This document shows, piece after piece, positions 11,842 to 21,236 of a stretch of DNA of 64,000 nucleotides. The DNA is from Sphingobacteriaceae bacterium. GTDB lineage: Bacteria > Bacteroidota > Bacteroidia > Sphingobacteriales > Sphingobacteriaceae. The DNA lies in NCBI GenBank assembly GCA_029266635.1, contig JAQSWM010000010.1:46230-110229 (forward strand). Reading direction: 5' to 3'. A program made the translations under genes and the position numbers. How positions within the stretch are numbered: position 1 is the stretch's first letter; the number at the start of each line of letters is the position of its first letter. A model generated the notes under the pieces. That model did not search any database. It was not told the DNA's origin and was given only the letters and a program-made list of their open reading frames with translations.

Positions 11842-12819
11842 TTATCGAGGCACCTCAATTTTTTGAATGATTTGTGCAACCACTTCATCCGGCGTAATGC
11901 CTTCCATTTCCCTATCTGGCGTTAGCATAATCCGATGCCGCAGCACGGCAGGTGCTACTTCAATCACATCTTCAGGAGTCACAAAGTCCCGCCCGCGAAT
12001 GGCTGCTACCGCTTTTGCGCTGTTTACAATGGCGAGAGAGGCTCGTGGTGAACCACCCAGAAAAAGAGACTTGTTGTTTCTTGTTTCATGGATGATTTTA
12101 GCAACAAATTCCAGAATATTCGGCTCTACGAAAAGCTCCCGCACCTGTTTTCTGAACTTCATGATCTGAGCCGCCGTAAGCACAGGCTCCACCTCCTGCA
12201 ATTGCTCGGTTGTTTTTTGCTGATGCTGCTGGGCGAGAATGGCAGTTTCTTCCTCGAGCGAAGGATATCTAACCTCAATCTTGAACAAAAAACGATCAAG
12301 CTGCGCCTCGGGCAAGCGATAAGTGCCCTCATGTTCCACAGGGTTTTGCGTGGCCAGCACCACAAAAGGTTCTTCCATTTTATAGGTGACACCGTCCATC
12401 GTGACCTGCCGCTCTTCCATTACTTCGAACAGGGCTGCCTGTGTTTTGGCAGGCGAGCGATTGATCTCGTCAACCAGGATCACATTGCCGAAAATTGGCC
12501 CTCTTCTGAACTCGAAGCTTGCATCCTTAGGGTTGAAGACTGACGTGCCTAACACATCAGACGGCATGAGGTCGGGAGTGAACTGGATGCGGGAGAATCG
12601 GGCATCTACACATTTGGCGATGAGCTTAGCTGTGAGGGTTTTGGCAACTCCGGGGACGCCCTCAATCAGCATGTGCCCATCCGCTAAAATACCGGCAATC
12701 AGCAACTCGATCATCGCCTGCTGGCCAACTACGATCGTGCTTAAGGTGGCTTTGATTTGCTCAACAGCCGCATTCAACTGGCTCAAATCCGTTCTTTTTT
12801 CAAATATTTGCTCTTCCAT
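11842..12819 (-). CDS. MoxR family AAA+ ATPase
   Basis: MoxR ATPases act as chaperones that activate or assemble partner complexes with VWA proteins. The 325-residue protein has Walker A GVPGVAKT at 54-61, Walker B VILVDEIN at 113-120, sensor [12 protein letters not shown] and the arginine-finger region [11 protein letters not shown], all intact. The length is typical. It is placed between DUF4350 (6 bases upstream) and DUF58 (24 bases downstream), the classic MoxR arrangement. Confidence 0.95.
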   Translation of the reverse strand: MEEQIFEKRTDLSQLNAAVEQIKATLSTIVVGQQAMIELLIAGILADGHMLIEGVPGVAKTLTAKLIAKCVDARFSRIQFTPDLMPSDVLGTSVFNPKDASFEFRRGPIFGNVILVDEINRSPAKTQAALFEVMEERQVTMDGVTYKMEEPFVVLATQNPVEHEGTYRLPEAQLDRFLFKIEVRYPSLEEETAILAQQHQQKTTEQLQEVEPVLTAAQIMKFRKQVRELFVEPNILEFVAKIIHETRNNKSLFLGGSPRASLAIVNSAKAVAAIRGRDFVTPEDVIEVAPAVLRHRIMLTPDREMEGITPDEVVAQIIQKIEVPR

Positions 12820-12825
12820 TAAGGC

Positions 12826-13992
12826 TTAGTAAAAATGTTCAATTAGTTTGTTTAACCCAATCAGTTCGCTGTCGCTTATTTTATAACCCGACCGCACATT
12901 GTGAATGTACATCAACACCTGATCTATTATGGCTGGCTCGATGCCGGATTTGTTAATCAGCATCTCGCGAAACTCCCCATCCAAAATGCTTGTTTTAAGC
13001 TGGTAATTGCTTCGGATGAATTCCAGTAGATATGTTATTTTCTTTTCGGCAATGTTGTGATTGTTCCTTTGCTGATAATAAACCTGTCCAACAACCTTGA
13101 CAAACTCCGCTGTCGTGTTGGTCATAGGGTCTGTAAGTGGAATGATGCGCTGCCTGCGTTTAGATTGATAAACAACAAAGATCAGCATGCTGAACAGCGC
13201 AATGTAGTACGCCCACCTCAGCTCCGGATGCTTCAGAAAAACCCGCATCGGCGACTGTTCTCCTTCAATTCCCCTGGTGGCATGTTCGTCCCAGATCAAA
13301 TTTTCACCGGGCTTTACATACGAAAGTGCTTTGGCAGCATAGTCGGCGCCTCCGGGCTTCAGCATATTGTAATTCGTGAAGAACTGTGGACTTGCCACCA
13401 GGTAAAGCGCCCCCTTTCCGAAGGGATATTTTAAAAAGTTGGCATGTCCTCGCTCATTGGTGCCCAAGACAATGGCTCTGGCCGTGTCAAATTTGCTGAA
13501 GTACTGGTGCCCCGTTCCTTTATCAAACGTATAGCTTGTTTTACTGAGCGATGGATTGGAGAAGCGTACCGAAAGATCATCTTTGTCAGAAATACCTCCC
13601 TCAGAATTTATCTTTAGTTTCAAGAACTTTTCAAGGAAACTTCCAAGGTTGAATGTTGCGATAAAGACTTCGTTACCTTTTTTCATGAATGGAATTAACC
13701 TGGCGAAATCGTACTGATCAAGTTCCACACTGCTGGCGATAGCAATGTAACTGCCGCTTTTCAACAGCGAATCGTTGCTCAGCGTATATACAGCTTCCCG
13801 ATGGGTGCTGATCTCTGTAGACGGAAAAATATCCGGCAGCCGATTGTAGAGAATGTATGTGCCGTAAGGAATCTTATCTGTTTTGACATAAGTCGGCGAC
13901 CAGTCGACGGGCACAGGCTTGTTGTACTCGGCTATCACGTAGATGATAAGCAGTACTGAAGCGATGCCGATGTATATCTTGAGGTCTTTCAC
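12826..13992 (-). CDS. DUF4350 domain membrane protein
   Basis: The 388-residue protein has one N-terminal membrane segment (IYIGIASVLLIIYVIAEY) and a second at about 265-285 (WAYYIALFSMLIFVVYQSKRR). Between them is the DUF4350 fold, which resembles a class I glutamine-amidotransferase-like domain without an obvious catalytic triad. The C-terminal 100 residues are cytoplasmic. The start overlaps the stop of the DUF4129 gene by 4 bases, so translation is probably coupled. Its role in the MoxR system is unknown. Confidence 0.85.
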   Translation of the reverse strand: MKDLKIYIGIASVLLIIYVIAEYNKPVPVDWSPTYVKTDKIPYGTYILYNRLPDIFPSTEISTHREAVYTLSNDSLLKSGSYIAIASSVELDQYDFARLIPFMKKGNEVFIATFNLGSFLEKFLKLKINSEGGISDKDDLSVRFSNPSLSKTSYTFDKGTGHQYFSKFDTARAIVLGTNERGHANFLKYPFGKGALYLVASPQFFTNYNMLKPGGADYAAKALSYVKPGENLIWDEHATRGIEGEQSPMRVFLKHPELRWAYYIALFSMLIFVVYQSKRRQRIIPLTDPMTNTTAEFVKVVGQVYYQQRNNHNIAEKKITYLLEFIRSNYQLKTSILDGEFREMLINKSGIEPAIIDQVLMYIHNVRSGYKISDSELIGLNKLIEHFY

Positions 13993-14717
13993 GATAGCCT
14001 TTGATTAAAATCATGAAAGGAATTATTAACATGCTGATAGCCGTTTCCATCAACCGGAAAATCGCCGTACCAAATATATTCAAACTGAAGGGTAAGGTTT
14101 TTGAATTGCTGCTGCTTATCCGGATGATTTATTTCGCTGATGTATGCGGCATTTGTTTTGTCGAGCTGCCAATTAATAAAGCCGCGATCGTTAAGTTTTT
14201 TTAAGCAATTGAGGTAGAGCAGCCTCACTGCCAGGCGGTAGTTTTTGTTAGACACCGCTCTTTCAATCTCTTCGTCAAAGCTGATTTCATGAATATTCTC
14301 TAACGATTCTTCGTAAGGGATTTCAATCGATTTCGATTTCCCGGTGAGCAGTTGCAAGGCATCCATTCCCATCAGCTTCAAAACAATGTAGACTAAGCCA
14401 GATAGGCCAAGAATGAGAAAAAGATATTTCCAAAAGCCGCCAGGGATAGCTTTTGAATTCACCCCATCGAACAGGTGCCAGAACCATTTCCAAAACCGGT
14501 CCCATAAAGATGCACCTGGCGCATCATTGTAGCTGTAATCAAAGTCTTTGCTAGTCTTGTATTCGTTTATTTCCTTCTCGCTAAAATGACGTGCCCGAAC
14601 AGCGGAAGAATCAGCCTTGATAATTAAGGGCACGTGCTTGCTAAGCGGCTTTTGCCCAGTGCCGGCGCTCGCCAAAAAAGGTGCAAACAGGAAAAAGAAG
14701 AATACAAGTATCCGCAT
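13989..14717 (-). CDS. DUF4129 domain membrane protein
   Basis: The 242-residue protein has an N-terminal signal-type segment (VFFFFLFAPFLASAG), an extracytoplasmic stretch, a membrane segment at about 95-115 (YLFLILGLSGLVYIVLKLM), and a cytoplasmic C-terminal DUF4129 domain. That domain is marked by RLAVRLLYLNCLKKL and the ending QFEYIWYGDFPV. DUF4129 is common in MoxR clusters and is sometimes fused to transglutaminase-like domains; no such fusion is present here. It sits 2 bases after the upstream membrane-protein gene. Confidence 0.85.
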   Translation of the reverse strand: MRILVFFFFLFAPFLASAGTGQKPLSKHVPLIIKADSSAVRARHFSEKEINEYKTSKDFDYSYNDAPGASLWDRFWKWFWHLFDGVNSKAIPGGFWKYLFLILGLSGLVYIVLKLMGMDALQLLTGKSKSIEIPYEESLENIHEISFDEEIERAVSNKNYRLAVRLLYLNCLKKLNDRGFINWQLDKTNAAYISEINHPDKQQQFKNLTLQFEYIWYGDFPVDGNGYQHVNNSFHDFNQRLS

Positions 14718-14719
14718 CT

Positions 14720-15589
14720 TTAATATTCTTCCGATGGAAGATCAGTATCTATTTGAGCTTTGCCAAGGTTATTGATCCGGCTCATCAGTCCGGTGCCTTC
14801 TTTCAATTCACTAAGGCTAAAGTACGATAGCGATACTACAACGGATGGCAGGATGAACACACACATACAAAGAGCCCCTAGCAAAGAGGTTAAAATGGTG
14901 AGCGATATTGATATATTAGGATTAGGGTTTATAAACATGTTGCCCATATTTATAATTGTTACGGGCATCACAATGGCCATAGACCCTCCCCAGGCAAGAA
15001 TATAAATAATTGCCAATGCACCGAAAGTTGTCCACCAGTTCCGCTGAATGAGTTTAAAGCCTTTATTAAAAGAATAGCTTAAAGTTCCATTATCGAGCAC
15101 CATAACAGCAAGAATGAGGGAAACTATCGGCCACAGCCAAATGCCTGGAACCAGGCAGAAGAAGGTTCCCGTGGTTAGTAACAATATCATTAGCACGCTG
15201 GCTACTGCGTACCGGAGGAAATAATATTTCACGTATGACCAGACCTCTTCTGTTGTAGGCGCCTCATTACCTTTTTCAACGTACAGGCTAATGAAGCAAA
15301 GCGTTATCAAACCAACCAGGATAATGTTTATCATACTCACGCCAATGCTAAAGAAATACTCCCAGCCATAAAGCCGGAACCGCTCAACGCTCCTTCGCCC
15401 GCTTGCGGCTACTACGCCTTTTAGCTTAGAGTTCAGAAAAGCACTTATCACAACATTAGCCAACAGAAAAATGCCTGCAATTGTGAAATAGGTTTTCAAC
15501 AGCGGCTTCCAGACATTCTTTATAAACACGATGGTGTCATGGATCAGTTCGCCGAAATCGCGGACTTTTCTAAATTCAAAGGTTTCCAT
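14720..15589 (-). CDS. Multi-pass membrane protein of the MoxR cluster
   Basis: The 289-residue protein has about six membrane segments, including TYFTIAGIFLLANVVISAFL, SMINIILVGLITLCFISLYV and SVLMILLLTTGTFFCLVPGIWLW. The pattern FCLVPGIWLWPIVSL resembles the membrane domains of glycerophosphodiester phosphodiesterase-like or DUF4013-type proteins, but I cannot name it safely. The start overlaps the end of the SpoIIM gene by 14 bases. It is conserved by position in Bacteroidota MoxR clusters. Confidence 0.75.
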   Translation of the reverse strand: METFEFRKVRDFGELIHDTIVFIKNVWKPLLKTYFTIAGIFLLANVVISAFLNSKLKGVVAASGRRSVERFRLYGWEYFFSIGVSMINIILVGLITLCFISLYVEKGNEAPTTEEVWSYVKYYFLRYAVASVLMILLLTTGTFFCLVPGIWLWPIVSLILAVMVLDNGTLSYSFNKGFKLIQRNWWTTFGALAIIYILAWGGSMAIVMPVTIINMGNMFINPNPNISISLTILTSLLGALCMCVFILPSVVVSLSYFSLSELKEGTGLMSRINNLGKAQIDTDLPSEEY

Positions 15590-16544
15590 TGTATGGGCCA
15601 GGTTTTAGGTTTCGGTGTAAACGGTTAGGGTAGAAAATTGCGTACCAGGCGATAAAAAGGAGAGATACTGCCAGGATAATGATGCTTAGCCACATTGGCA
15701 TTTCGGTGTGCCGTGTTACAAAGCTTTCCAGAAATGCCGCAACGATCAAGATAGGAACGATGCCAATAGCTATTTTCATCGCATCTTTTGCGCCGCGTTT
15801 GAACGACTCCAGCCGCGTAAAGGTTTTTGGGAAAAGGATACTGTTGCCCACGGTTAGCCCTGCTCCTCCCACTATCACAATTGCCGAAATCTCCAGAGTT
15901 CCATGTATCCAGATGGTGAGGACAGAAGGCCAGCCCAGCCCTTTGCTGAAAAAATAATATTGAAAGGATCCGAGCATAATGCCGTTGCTGAGGAGTTGGT
16001 AAACGGTTCCTACTGACAGCAGAATCCCGCTGGCAAACACACGAAAAGAAACGTAGATGTTATTTGCGGCAATCATGAAGAACATCGGGAACTCACCTAT
16101 TGATTTGTACACGCCAAATGGATCGCCTTTGGCGATGTTCTCGTTCGTCATCTTCACATATCCTTCGCCCATTATTAAGGTAACAAAACGATCATCATAC
16201 TTAGCCGACAAGGCTCCTATCAGGCAGAAAACGAAGAAAAATAGAAAAGAATAAAGCAATTGCTTTTGGCGATGGGCGAAAATCAGCGGAAGCTCTGTTT
16301 TCCAGAAGGAAATAAATCGGTTTGATTTTTCTTTTTTGTTCTTGTAAATAGACTGATGGAATTTTGATGCCAGCCCATTGATGTAAGCGGTTGTTTGAGA
16401 TTTCGGATAGAAAGTTTTGGCGTAAGCGAGATCGTTAGTTACCTCTATAAAGCGCTCTGCCAACACATCCGGATCGGTAGATTGTAGCTGTTCGTAGCTT
16501 TTCCACTTCTCAGAATTTTGCTTTACGAACAGTGCTTCCCTCAT
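15576..16544 (-). CDS. Stage II sporulation protein M (SpoIIM) family membrane protein
   Basis: SpoIIM-like proteins are multi-pass membrane proteins. In non-spore-formers such as this they occur with MoxR, RDD and DUF58 genes and their role is unclear. The 322-residue protein begins MREALFVKQNSEKW and has five or six hydrophobic segments, including LLYSFLFFFVFCLIGAL and the conserved TIWIHGTLEISAIVIVGGAGL. The frame extends to 16637, but that would overlap the divergent RDD start and add an odd basic leader, so the ATG at 16544 is preferred. Confidence 0.9.
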   Translation of the reverse strand: MREALFVKQNSEKWKSYEQLQSTDPDVLAERFIEVTNDLAYAKTFYPKSQTTAYINGLASKFHQSIYKNKKEKSNRFISFWKTELPLIFAHRQKQLLYSFLFFFVFCLIGALSAKYDDRFVTLIMGEGYVKMTNENIAKGDPFGVYKSIGEFPMFFMIAANNIYVSFRVFASGILLSVGTVYQLLSNGIMLGSFQYYFFSKGLGWPSVLTIWIHGTLEISAIVIVGGAGLTVGNSILFPKTFTRLESFKRGAKDAMKIAIGIVPILIVAAFLESFVTRHTEMPMWLSIIILAVSLLFIAWYAIFYPNRLHRNLKPGPYNGNL

Positions 16545-16618
16545 TGGTAATTGATGAAGTAATTTGTTTAAAATTTTTGAAATTAAGAGAGCGATATAAA
16601 TTTTTCTTTTGGGAAGTA

Positions 16619-16626
16619 TATATTTG
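16619..16626 (+). promoter_or_regulatory. Candidate -7 box of the RDD gene
   Basis: TATATTTG is an exact TAnnTTTG match ending only 5 bases before the RDD ATG at 16632. The predicted transcription start would fall on or next to the start codon, giving a leaderless mRNA. No -33 TTTG is visible at the expected spacing. Confidence 0.4.
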
Positions 16627-16631
16627 ATTAC

Positions 16632-17369
16632 ATGCAAACCATCCGAATCACAACAGCCCAGAATATTGACATTGATTACGAAGTAGCCTCTGTTGGCGAT
16701 AGGATTTTGGGGAACCTTATTGATATAGCAACCTTTGTTGCCTTGTGTCTTCTTGTATTCGCGGTCGCGATGATTTCGAGAGGTGGTCTGGAGAATTTCT
16801 CAGTTGGATTTTCGGTACTGCCGATCGCACTTATTATATTATGGGCTTTTTATGATTTGATCTGTGAAGTTTTTTTCAATGGCCAGAGCATTGGAAAGAA
16901 GGCGATGAAAATTCGGGTAATCAGCCTTGATGGCGGCAGGCCAACCCTCGGACAATACCTTATCCGCTGGCTGCTACGAATTGTTGATTTTACGCTTACC
17001 TCCAGCCTGGGAGCAATGATCTGTGTCATAGCTACGGAAAAGAAGCAACGGATCGGCGATATCGCCGCAGGCACAACACTGGTCAAAACTCATCCCGGGA
17101 CTCAGGCTTCTCACATCGCCTTTGCTCCCCCAGCAGAGGATTATACGCCGGTGTACCTGAACGCCCGCGACCTAAGCGACCAGGACATCGCCTTGATCCA
17201 CGAGATCATCGGAAATTTCAAAAAAACCGCCAACCTTGTTTTGCTTTATAGCATGGCGGATAAGGTTAAAGAGCTTCTGAACGTGAGCTCAACTAATACC
17301 GATGCGCTTACTTTCCTGGAAACTGTGGTAAGGGACTACAATCATCTCACCGCCAAGGAATACGTTTAG
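16632..17369 (+). CDS. RDD family membrane protein
   Basis: The RDD domain is a small membrane domain named for conserved Arg and Asp residues. The 245-residue protein has the first motif (VASVGDRILGNLIDIATFV), a second pair of membrane segments, and the motif FFNGQSIGKKAMKIRVISLDGG. A cytoplasmic C-terminal tail of about 90 residues follows. The gene is divergent from SpoIIM with an 87-base spacer. Its stop is immediately followed by the stop of the convergent DUF2752 gene, with no spacer at all. Membership in the MoxR/DUF58/SpoIIM neighbourhood is typical. Confidence 0.9.
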   Translation: MQTIRITTAQNIDIDYEVASVGDRILGNLIDIATFVALCLLVFAVAMISRGGLENFSVGFSVLPIALIILWAFYDLICEVFFNGQSIGKKAMKIRVISLDGGRPTLGQYLIRWLLRIVDFTLTSSLGAMICVIATEKKQRIGDIAAGTTLVKTHPGTQASHIAFAPPAEDYTPVYLNARDLSDQDIALIHEIIGNFKKTANLVLLYSMADKVKELLNVSSTNTDALTFLETVVRDYNHLTAKEYV

Positions 17370-17765
17370 CTAAGCTTTCAAATAGTTTCCCAACTCTGTT
17401 GGCAGATTCCTGAGCACGGCAAATCCAACCACCAGAATGAAGATCAGGATTGGTGTAAGGGTATAGTCGAGCGCTCGGAATCTGATATCCCTTCCTGTAA
17501 AGATTGATGCTGCTTTATAGCGGAAATGAACCACGAGCAGAGGAATGCTAAACACAAGCAAAAGGTTGTAGTCGGCGGCTTCTTTCAGATTCCCGTTCAG
17601 CAGGCTGTGCAGCGCCCGTTGTGAGCCGCAGCCCGGGCAATCTAACCCTGTAAGTACATGAAACGGGCATTGGGGGAAGAAGCTGTATGTTGAAGGATTT
17701 ACAAATCCGTATAGCAGGAAAACTCCAGCCAAAACGAACAGCCCTACAATATACAGCTTTTGCAT
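17370..17765 (-). CDS. DUF2752 membrane protein
   Basis: The 131-residue protein shows the DUF2752 hallmark CPFHVLTGLDCPGCGSQRA, with a Cys pattern that could bind metal or form disulfides. There are three hydrophobic segments, at the N-terminus, about residues 67-85, and the C-terminus. Its stop codon abuts that of the RDD gene tail to tail. It lies 1 base after the CD225 gene, so the two are probably cotranscribed; DUF2752 and CD225 genes often pair in Bacteroidota. Function unknown. Confidence 0.88.
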   Translation of the reverse strand: MQKLYIVGLFVLAGVFLLYGFVNPSTYSFFPQCPFHVLTGLDCPGCGSQRALHSLLNGNLKEAADYNLLLVFSIPLLVVHFRYKAASIFTGRDIRFRALDYTLTPILIFILVVGFAVLRNLPTELGNYLKA

Positions 17766-17766
17766 A

Positions 17767-18063
17767 TTATGAGAAGCTGCCCAGCAGTCCCGCTCCTACG
17801 CCAATAAGCACATTAAGTACAATGCCTATCACACCAAGAGCGATGCCAACAAAAAAGGCAATTTTAACCCATTTCCCTGCTTCTTTTGATGCAGCTTGTG
17901 CGCCCGCATAGTCACCAGCATTGTAGCGGCTATTCACCTGCGCCGCGTTAACGATACTCACAATGCCTAAAGGAAGGCAGCAGAAGATAGTCACCAGAAT
18001 TGATTCAACCAGCCAGTTCTTTGGCCTGAATGCGGGCGGCTGCCCGAAGTTTTGAGATTCCAT
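17767..18063 (-). CDS. CD225/dispanin family small membrane protein
   Basis: The 98-residue protein has the dispanin layout: a Pro-rich N-terminus, a first hydrophobic segment LVESILVTIFCCLPLGIVSI with the Cys-Cys pair, then NAAQVNSRYNAGDYAGAQAAS, and a second membrane segment. Related proteins include the animal IFITMs; the bacterial role is unknown. It precedes the DUF2752 gene by 1 base. Confidence 0.88.
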   Translation of the reverse strand: MESQNFGQPPAFRPKNWLVESILVTIFCCLPLGIVSIVNAAQVNSRYNAGDYAGAQAASKEAGKWVKIAFFVGIALGVIGIVLNVLIGVGAGLLGSFS

Positions 18064-18118
18064 TAGTTTGATAAGGTTTGGTTAGTTTTTAAAAGTATAA
18101 AATCAATCCGTCAGTTCT

Positions 18119-19024
18119 CTACAGAAAGTTATCCGCATCGCGGTAAGCCTGAATTACAGCCATCTCACCTTCACGTCCCGGCTTTGAATTTCTGTGTTCC
18201 ATCCCCATCACTCCTTTGTAACCCTTTTCGTGCACAAACTTGAAGATGTTTTTATAATTGATTTCTCCTGTGCCCGGCTCTTTCCTCCCGGGATTGTCGC
18301 CAATCTGAATGTAGGCAATTTCACTCCAGCATCGATCCATCGATGTTATCACATTGCCTTCGTTCTTTTGCATGTGGTAAATATCAAACAGGATCTTACA
18401 AGATGGGCTGTTCACGGCTCTGCAGATCATGTACGTCTGGTCAGAATGCCTCAGGAAAAGCTCGGGAGTATCGCTCAATGGCTCGAGAACCATAATTAAG
18501 CCATGCTTTTCCAGTATCTCTGTTCCATATCGCAACAGGTCGATTACATTGCCGGTCTGTATGCCGATTGGAAGCGAACGTTCAAAATTCCCGGGGACAA
18601 AGGTGAGCCACCTGGCGTTGCAGCGCTTGGCAGCCTCCACGGAGCGGTTAACCGTTTCAATAAAGTTATCGGTGAATTCTTTCTTCCCGGTGGTGAATGA
18701 AACCTTGGTATTGTTCCCTGTATCAATAACAAATACGCCCATTGTCATCCCAAGTTTAGCCAGCAGGTTACCGATAGCTGACTGCTCCTCCACGCTGCGC
18801 TTTAAAAAGCCGTTATCCTCAATAGCTCTAAAGCCCTGATCGTACATGAAGCGAATCTGATCTAAAAAGCTGGCTCCAGCACTCGCAAACATATTTTGGT
18901 GCGGGGCATAGTTCAGGTGGAACGTTTTGCCCGCAGCACTGCCGGGCTGTGAAAAGGCAGATCTGCCAGTTGCCAGTGCTGCTCCGGCTACGAGGCTGGC
19001 TTTGATAAATTCAACACGTCTCAT
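18119..19024 (-). CDS. Secreted TIM-barrel sugar isomerase/epimerase-like protein
   Basis: The AP-endonuclease-2-type TIM barrel includes hydroxypyruvate isomerase and xylose-isomerase-like enzymes. The 301-residue protein starts with a short basic and hydrophobic leader (MRRVEFIKASLVAGAALATG), which looks like an export signal without the full twin-arginine motif. Metal-ligand segments are visible: LEPLSD near residue 188, KILFDIYHMQ near 223, and GMEHRN near the end. It starts 2 bases after the oxidoreductase gene ends, so the two probably act on the same exported sugar substrate. The substrate cannot be read from sequence. Confidence 0.85.
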   Translation of the reverse strand: MRRVEFIKASLVAGAALATGRSAFSQPGSAAGKTFHLNYAPHQNMFASAGASFLDQIRFMYDQGFRAIEDNGFLKRSVEEQSAIGNLLAKLGMTMGVFVIDTGNNTKVSFTTGKKEFTDNFIETVNRSVEAAKRCNARWLTFVPGNFERSLPIGIQTGNVIDLLRYGTEILEKHGLIMVLEPLSDTPELFLRHSDQTYMICRAVNSPSCKILFDIYHMQKNEGNVITSMDRCWSEIAYIQIGDNPGRKEPGTGEINYKNIFKFVHEKGYKGVMGMEHRNSKPGREGEMAVIQAYRDADNFL

Positions 19025-19026
19025 AA

Positions 19027-20361
19027 CTAGATAACTTTGGTTTTTCCTGGGATGGCGTGCGGATAAAATCCGTCCGGACCAGGTAACACTTTCGGCAATG
19101 CGTCCCAGGCTAAGCGCTCGGGCATGAGGTCAATTTGGGAGTTTAGTGCTTCATCCCACTTTATCAGAGCTCCAGAGTAGGTGGCATATCTTCCCATCAG
19201 TGCAGTTAGGGTGCTTTTTGCTGCCCGCTCTGCATCTGCAAACTTGAACTTACCTGCGTCGATGGCTGCAAATAGCTCATCATGCTCTGTTTGGTACGGG
19301 TTGGGAGTTTGAGGACTGGCATAACTGTATAATTCGCCACCCTTGGCATTCCACAACTTTCCAACGTTCTGAGGAGCTGCCAGGTACGCCCTACCTTTGG
19401 TCCCCTGAAAACCTTCATCAACCCGATTTTTGCTTCCTTCAAAATGGCGGCACTGGCTTAGCACCACGCTTCCGTCAGCATACACAAACTCAACACTATG
19501 ATTATCGAAAATTTCGCCATGGTCTTTGCCCGTACGCAATGCCCTGCTACCAGCCCCATACGCCGAAACTGGGTAGCTGCCCTTCGCCCAGTTAGCTATA
19601 TCTATATTGTGGATATGCTGCTCCAGAATGTGATCTCCGCAAAGCCAGTTGAAATAGTACCAGTTACGCATCTGGTATTCCATTTCTGTCTGTCCGGCAG
19701 TTCTCGGACGCACCCAAACACCGCCGCTGTTCCAGAAAACCTGCCCGGATACAATATCGCCGATAGCGCCATCCTCTATCCTGCCCATCACTTCACGGTA
19801 ATTATTCTGATACCGGCGCTGCAAACCCACTACCACGTTCAATTTTTTTCTTCTGGCTTCTTCAGCACTGGCCAGCACTGTTCTCAAGCCCGGCGAATCA
19901 GTTGCCACCGGCTTTTCCATGAAAACGTGCTTGCTTTGTTTAATTGCTTCCGCGAAGTGAGTCGGCCTGAACCCGGGAGGAGTAGCTAATATCACCACAT
20001 CAGCTTCTTTGATAGCATGTAAATACCCATCAAACCCTGTGAATTGGCGGTCTTGTGGAAGGTCAAATTTTGTCGCATCAAATTTCTTTTTCAGCGACTC
20101 GACGCTTTTGTCGAGGTTATCTTTGAACGCATCCGCCATCGCCACCAGCTTTACATTGTATTTAGTGGACAAAGCTTGTGCTGCTGCTCCGGTTCCGCGA
20201 TTTCCACAGCCCACTAAGGCGATTTTTATTGTTCCCGTACCAGCGGCATAGGCACCCGAAAACGGAAGCGAGCTCAATGCGGCTCCTCCGGCTAATAGGA
20301 TTGACGATTTCAGAAATTCTCGGCGTTCAGTAATGATGGGCCTTTTTTTGGTATCTTCCAT
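19027..20361 (-). CDS. Gfo/Idh/MocA family oxidoreductase with Tat-like signal
   Basis: NAD(P)-dependent sugar or inositol-type dehydrogenases form this family. The 444-residue protein has a twin-arginine-like leader (ERREFLKSSILLAGG), then a Rossmann domain with IKIALVGCGNRGTGAA, and the signature MEKPVATDSPG with the catalytic Lys. The C-terminal alpha/beta domain begins around NVVVGLQRRYQNNY and includes DHILEQHIHNIDIANW. Export by Tat would carry the folded cofactor-loaded enzyme to the periplasm. It is the upstream gene of a two-gene operon with the TIM-barrel protein. Confidence 0.9.
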   Translation of the reverse strand: MEDTKKRPIITERREFLKSSILLAGGAALSSLPFSGAYAAGTGTIKIALVGCGNRGTGAAAQALSTKYNVKLVAMADAFKDNLDKSVESLKKKFDATKFDLPQDRQFTGFDGYLHAIKEADVVILATPPGFRPTHFAEAIKQSKHVFMEKPVATDSPGLRTVLASAEEARRKKLNVVVGLQRRYQNNYREVMGRIEDGAIGDIVSGQVFWNSGGVWVRPRTAGQTEMEYQMRNWYYFNWLCGDHILEQHIHNIDIANWAKGSYPVSAYGAGSRALRTGKDHGEIFDNHSVEFVYADGSVVLSQCRHFEGSKNRVDEGFQGTKGRAYLAAPQNVGKLWNAKGGELYSYASPQTPNPYQTEHDELFAAIDAGKFKFADAERAAKSTLTALMGRYATYSGALIKWDEALNSQIDLMPERLAWDALPKVLPGPDGFYPHAIPGKTKVI

Positions 20362-20540
20362 TGTATTTCGACGTAGGTTAGAATGGCAAAACCCTTTAAC
20401 CGGATTGGTTATCGGGCATGCTAAATCGATTAATTGGAAAACTAATTAACGATTTTTTATGGTGAATACCTGAAGTTGAACTTGAATAGAGGGAATTTAT
20501 CGCAAAAATATGAGGGCTCAAACAGTCCGCCTCTATTCCG

Positions 20541-21218
20541 CTACTTTAATTCTGCGGCGACTTTCGGCAAAAGCTGCTCCGCCCAATACAGATACATCTT
20601 GCCTGAAGGGTGCAGGCCATCGGAAGCCACAAGCGAAACATCAGAAAGGGCAGTCCTGGACTGTGGAGTTATATCGGTATAACTCACACCTGCTTTTGTG
20701 GCTTCTTCTTTGTTTATCGCGTTGAACTGGTCAATTTCTGCTGCAATTTTAGCTCGGTCCTGACCTGTAGCGAAAGGTGTTGCGCCCCAGTCGGGAATTG
20801 AGATCACAAAAACCCGAGTCTTATTGCCGCCAGCGAATGTGACCGCTGTATTGAGAAGCTCCACAAATTCTTTTCTGTAAACTTCTTTGCTGTAACCGCG
20901 ATATTGGTTGTTCACGCCAATCAGAAGCGTCACCAGATCAAATTTCTTACTAATGTTTTCGGCCTTAATGGCTGATATAAGTTCGTTTGTTGTCCAGCCG
21001 GTGCGGGCAATAATTTTCGGTTCTACCGCGATGCCCTGCTTAGATAAAAAGGACGCAAGCTGGAAAGGAAATGATTCTGCCGGGTTAACAGCTTCACCGA
21101 TCGTATATGAATCGCCTAAGGCGAGATAGTTAGCGTTCCCTGAACCAGACTGTACAGCTTTCTTTGAGCAGCCGAAACTCAAACTTAAGGCAAGCAAGCA
21201 ACAAAGGAGCATTTTCAT
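20541..21218 (-). CDS. SGNH/GDSL hydrolase lipoprotein
   Basis: GDSL esterases remove acyl or acetyl groups, often from polysaccharides or lipids. The 225-residue protein has a lipobox ending LSFG-C17. Block I GDSYTIGE holds the nucleophile Ser37, block III is LIGVNNQYRGYS with its Asn, and block V DGLHPSGKMY supplies the Asp and His. It is probably anchored to an envelope membrane facing the periplasm. It lies 18 bases after lipB in the same direction; the two functions are not obviously linked. Confidence 0.9.
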   Translation of the reverse strand: MKMLLCCLLALSLSFGCSKKAVQSGSGNANYLALGDSYTIGEAVNPAESFPFQLASFLSKQGIAVEPKIIARTGWTTNELISAIKAENISKKFDLVTLLIGVNNQYRGYSKEVYRKEFVELLNTAVTFAGGNKTRVFVISIPDWGATPFATGQDRAKIAAEIDQFNAINKEEATKAGVSYTDITPQSRTALSDVSLVASDGLHPSGKMYLYWAEQLLPKVAAELK

Positions 21219-21236
21219 GGTACACGGTTCTGACTT

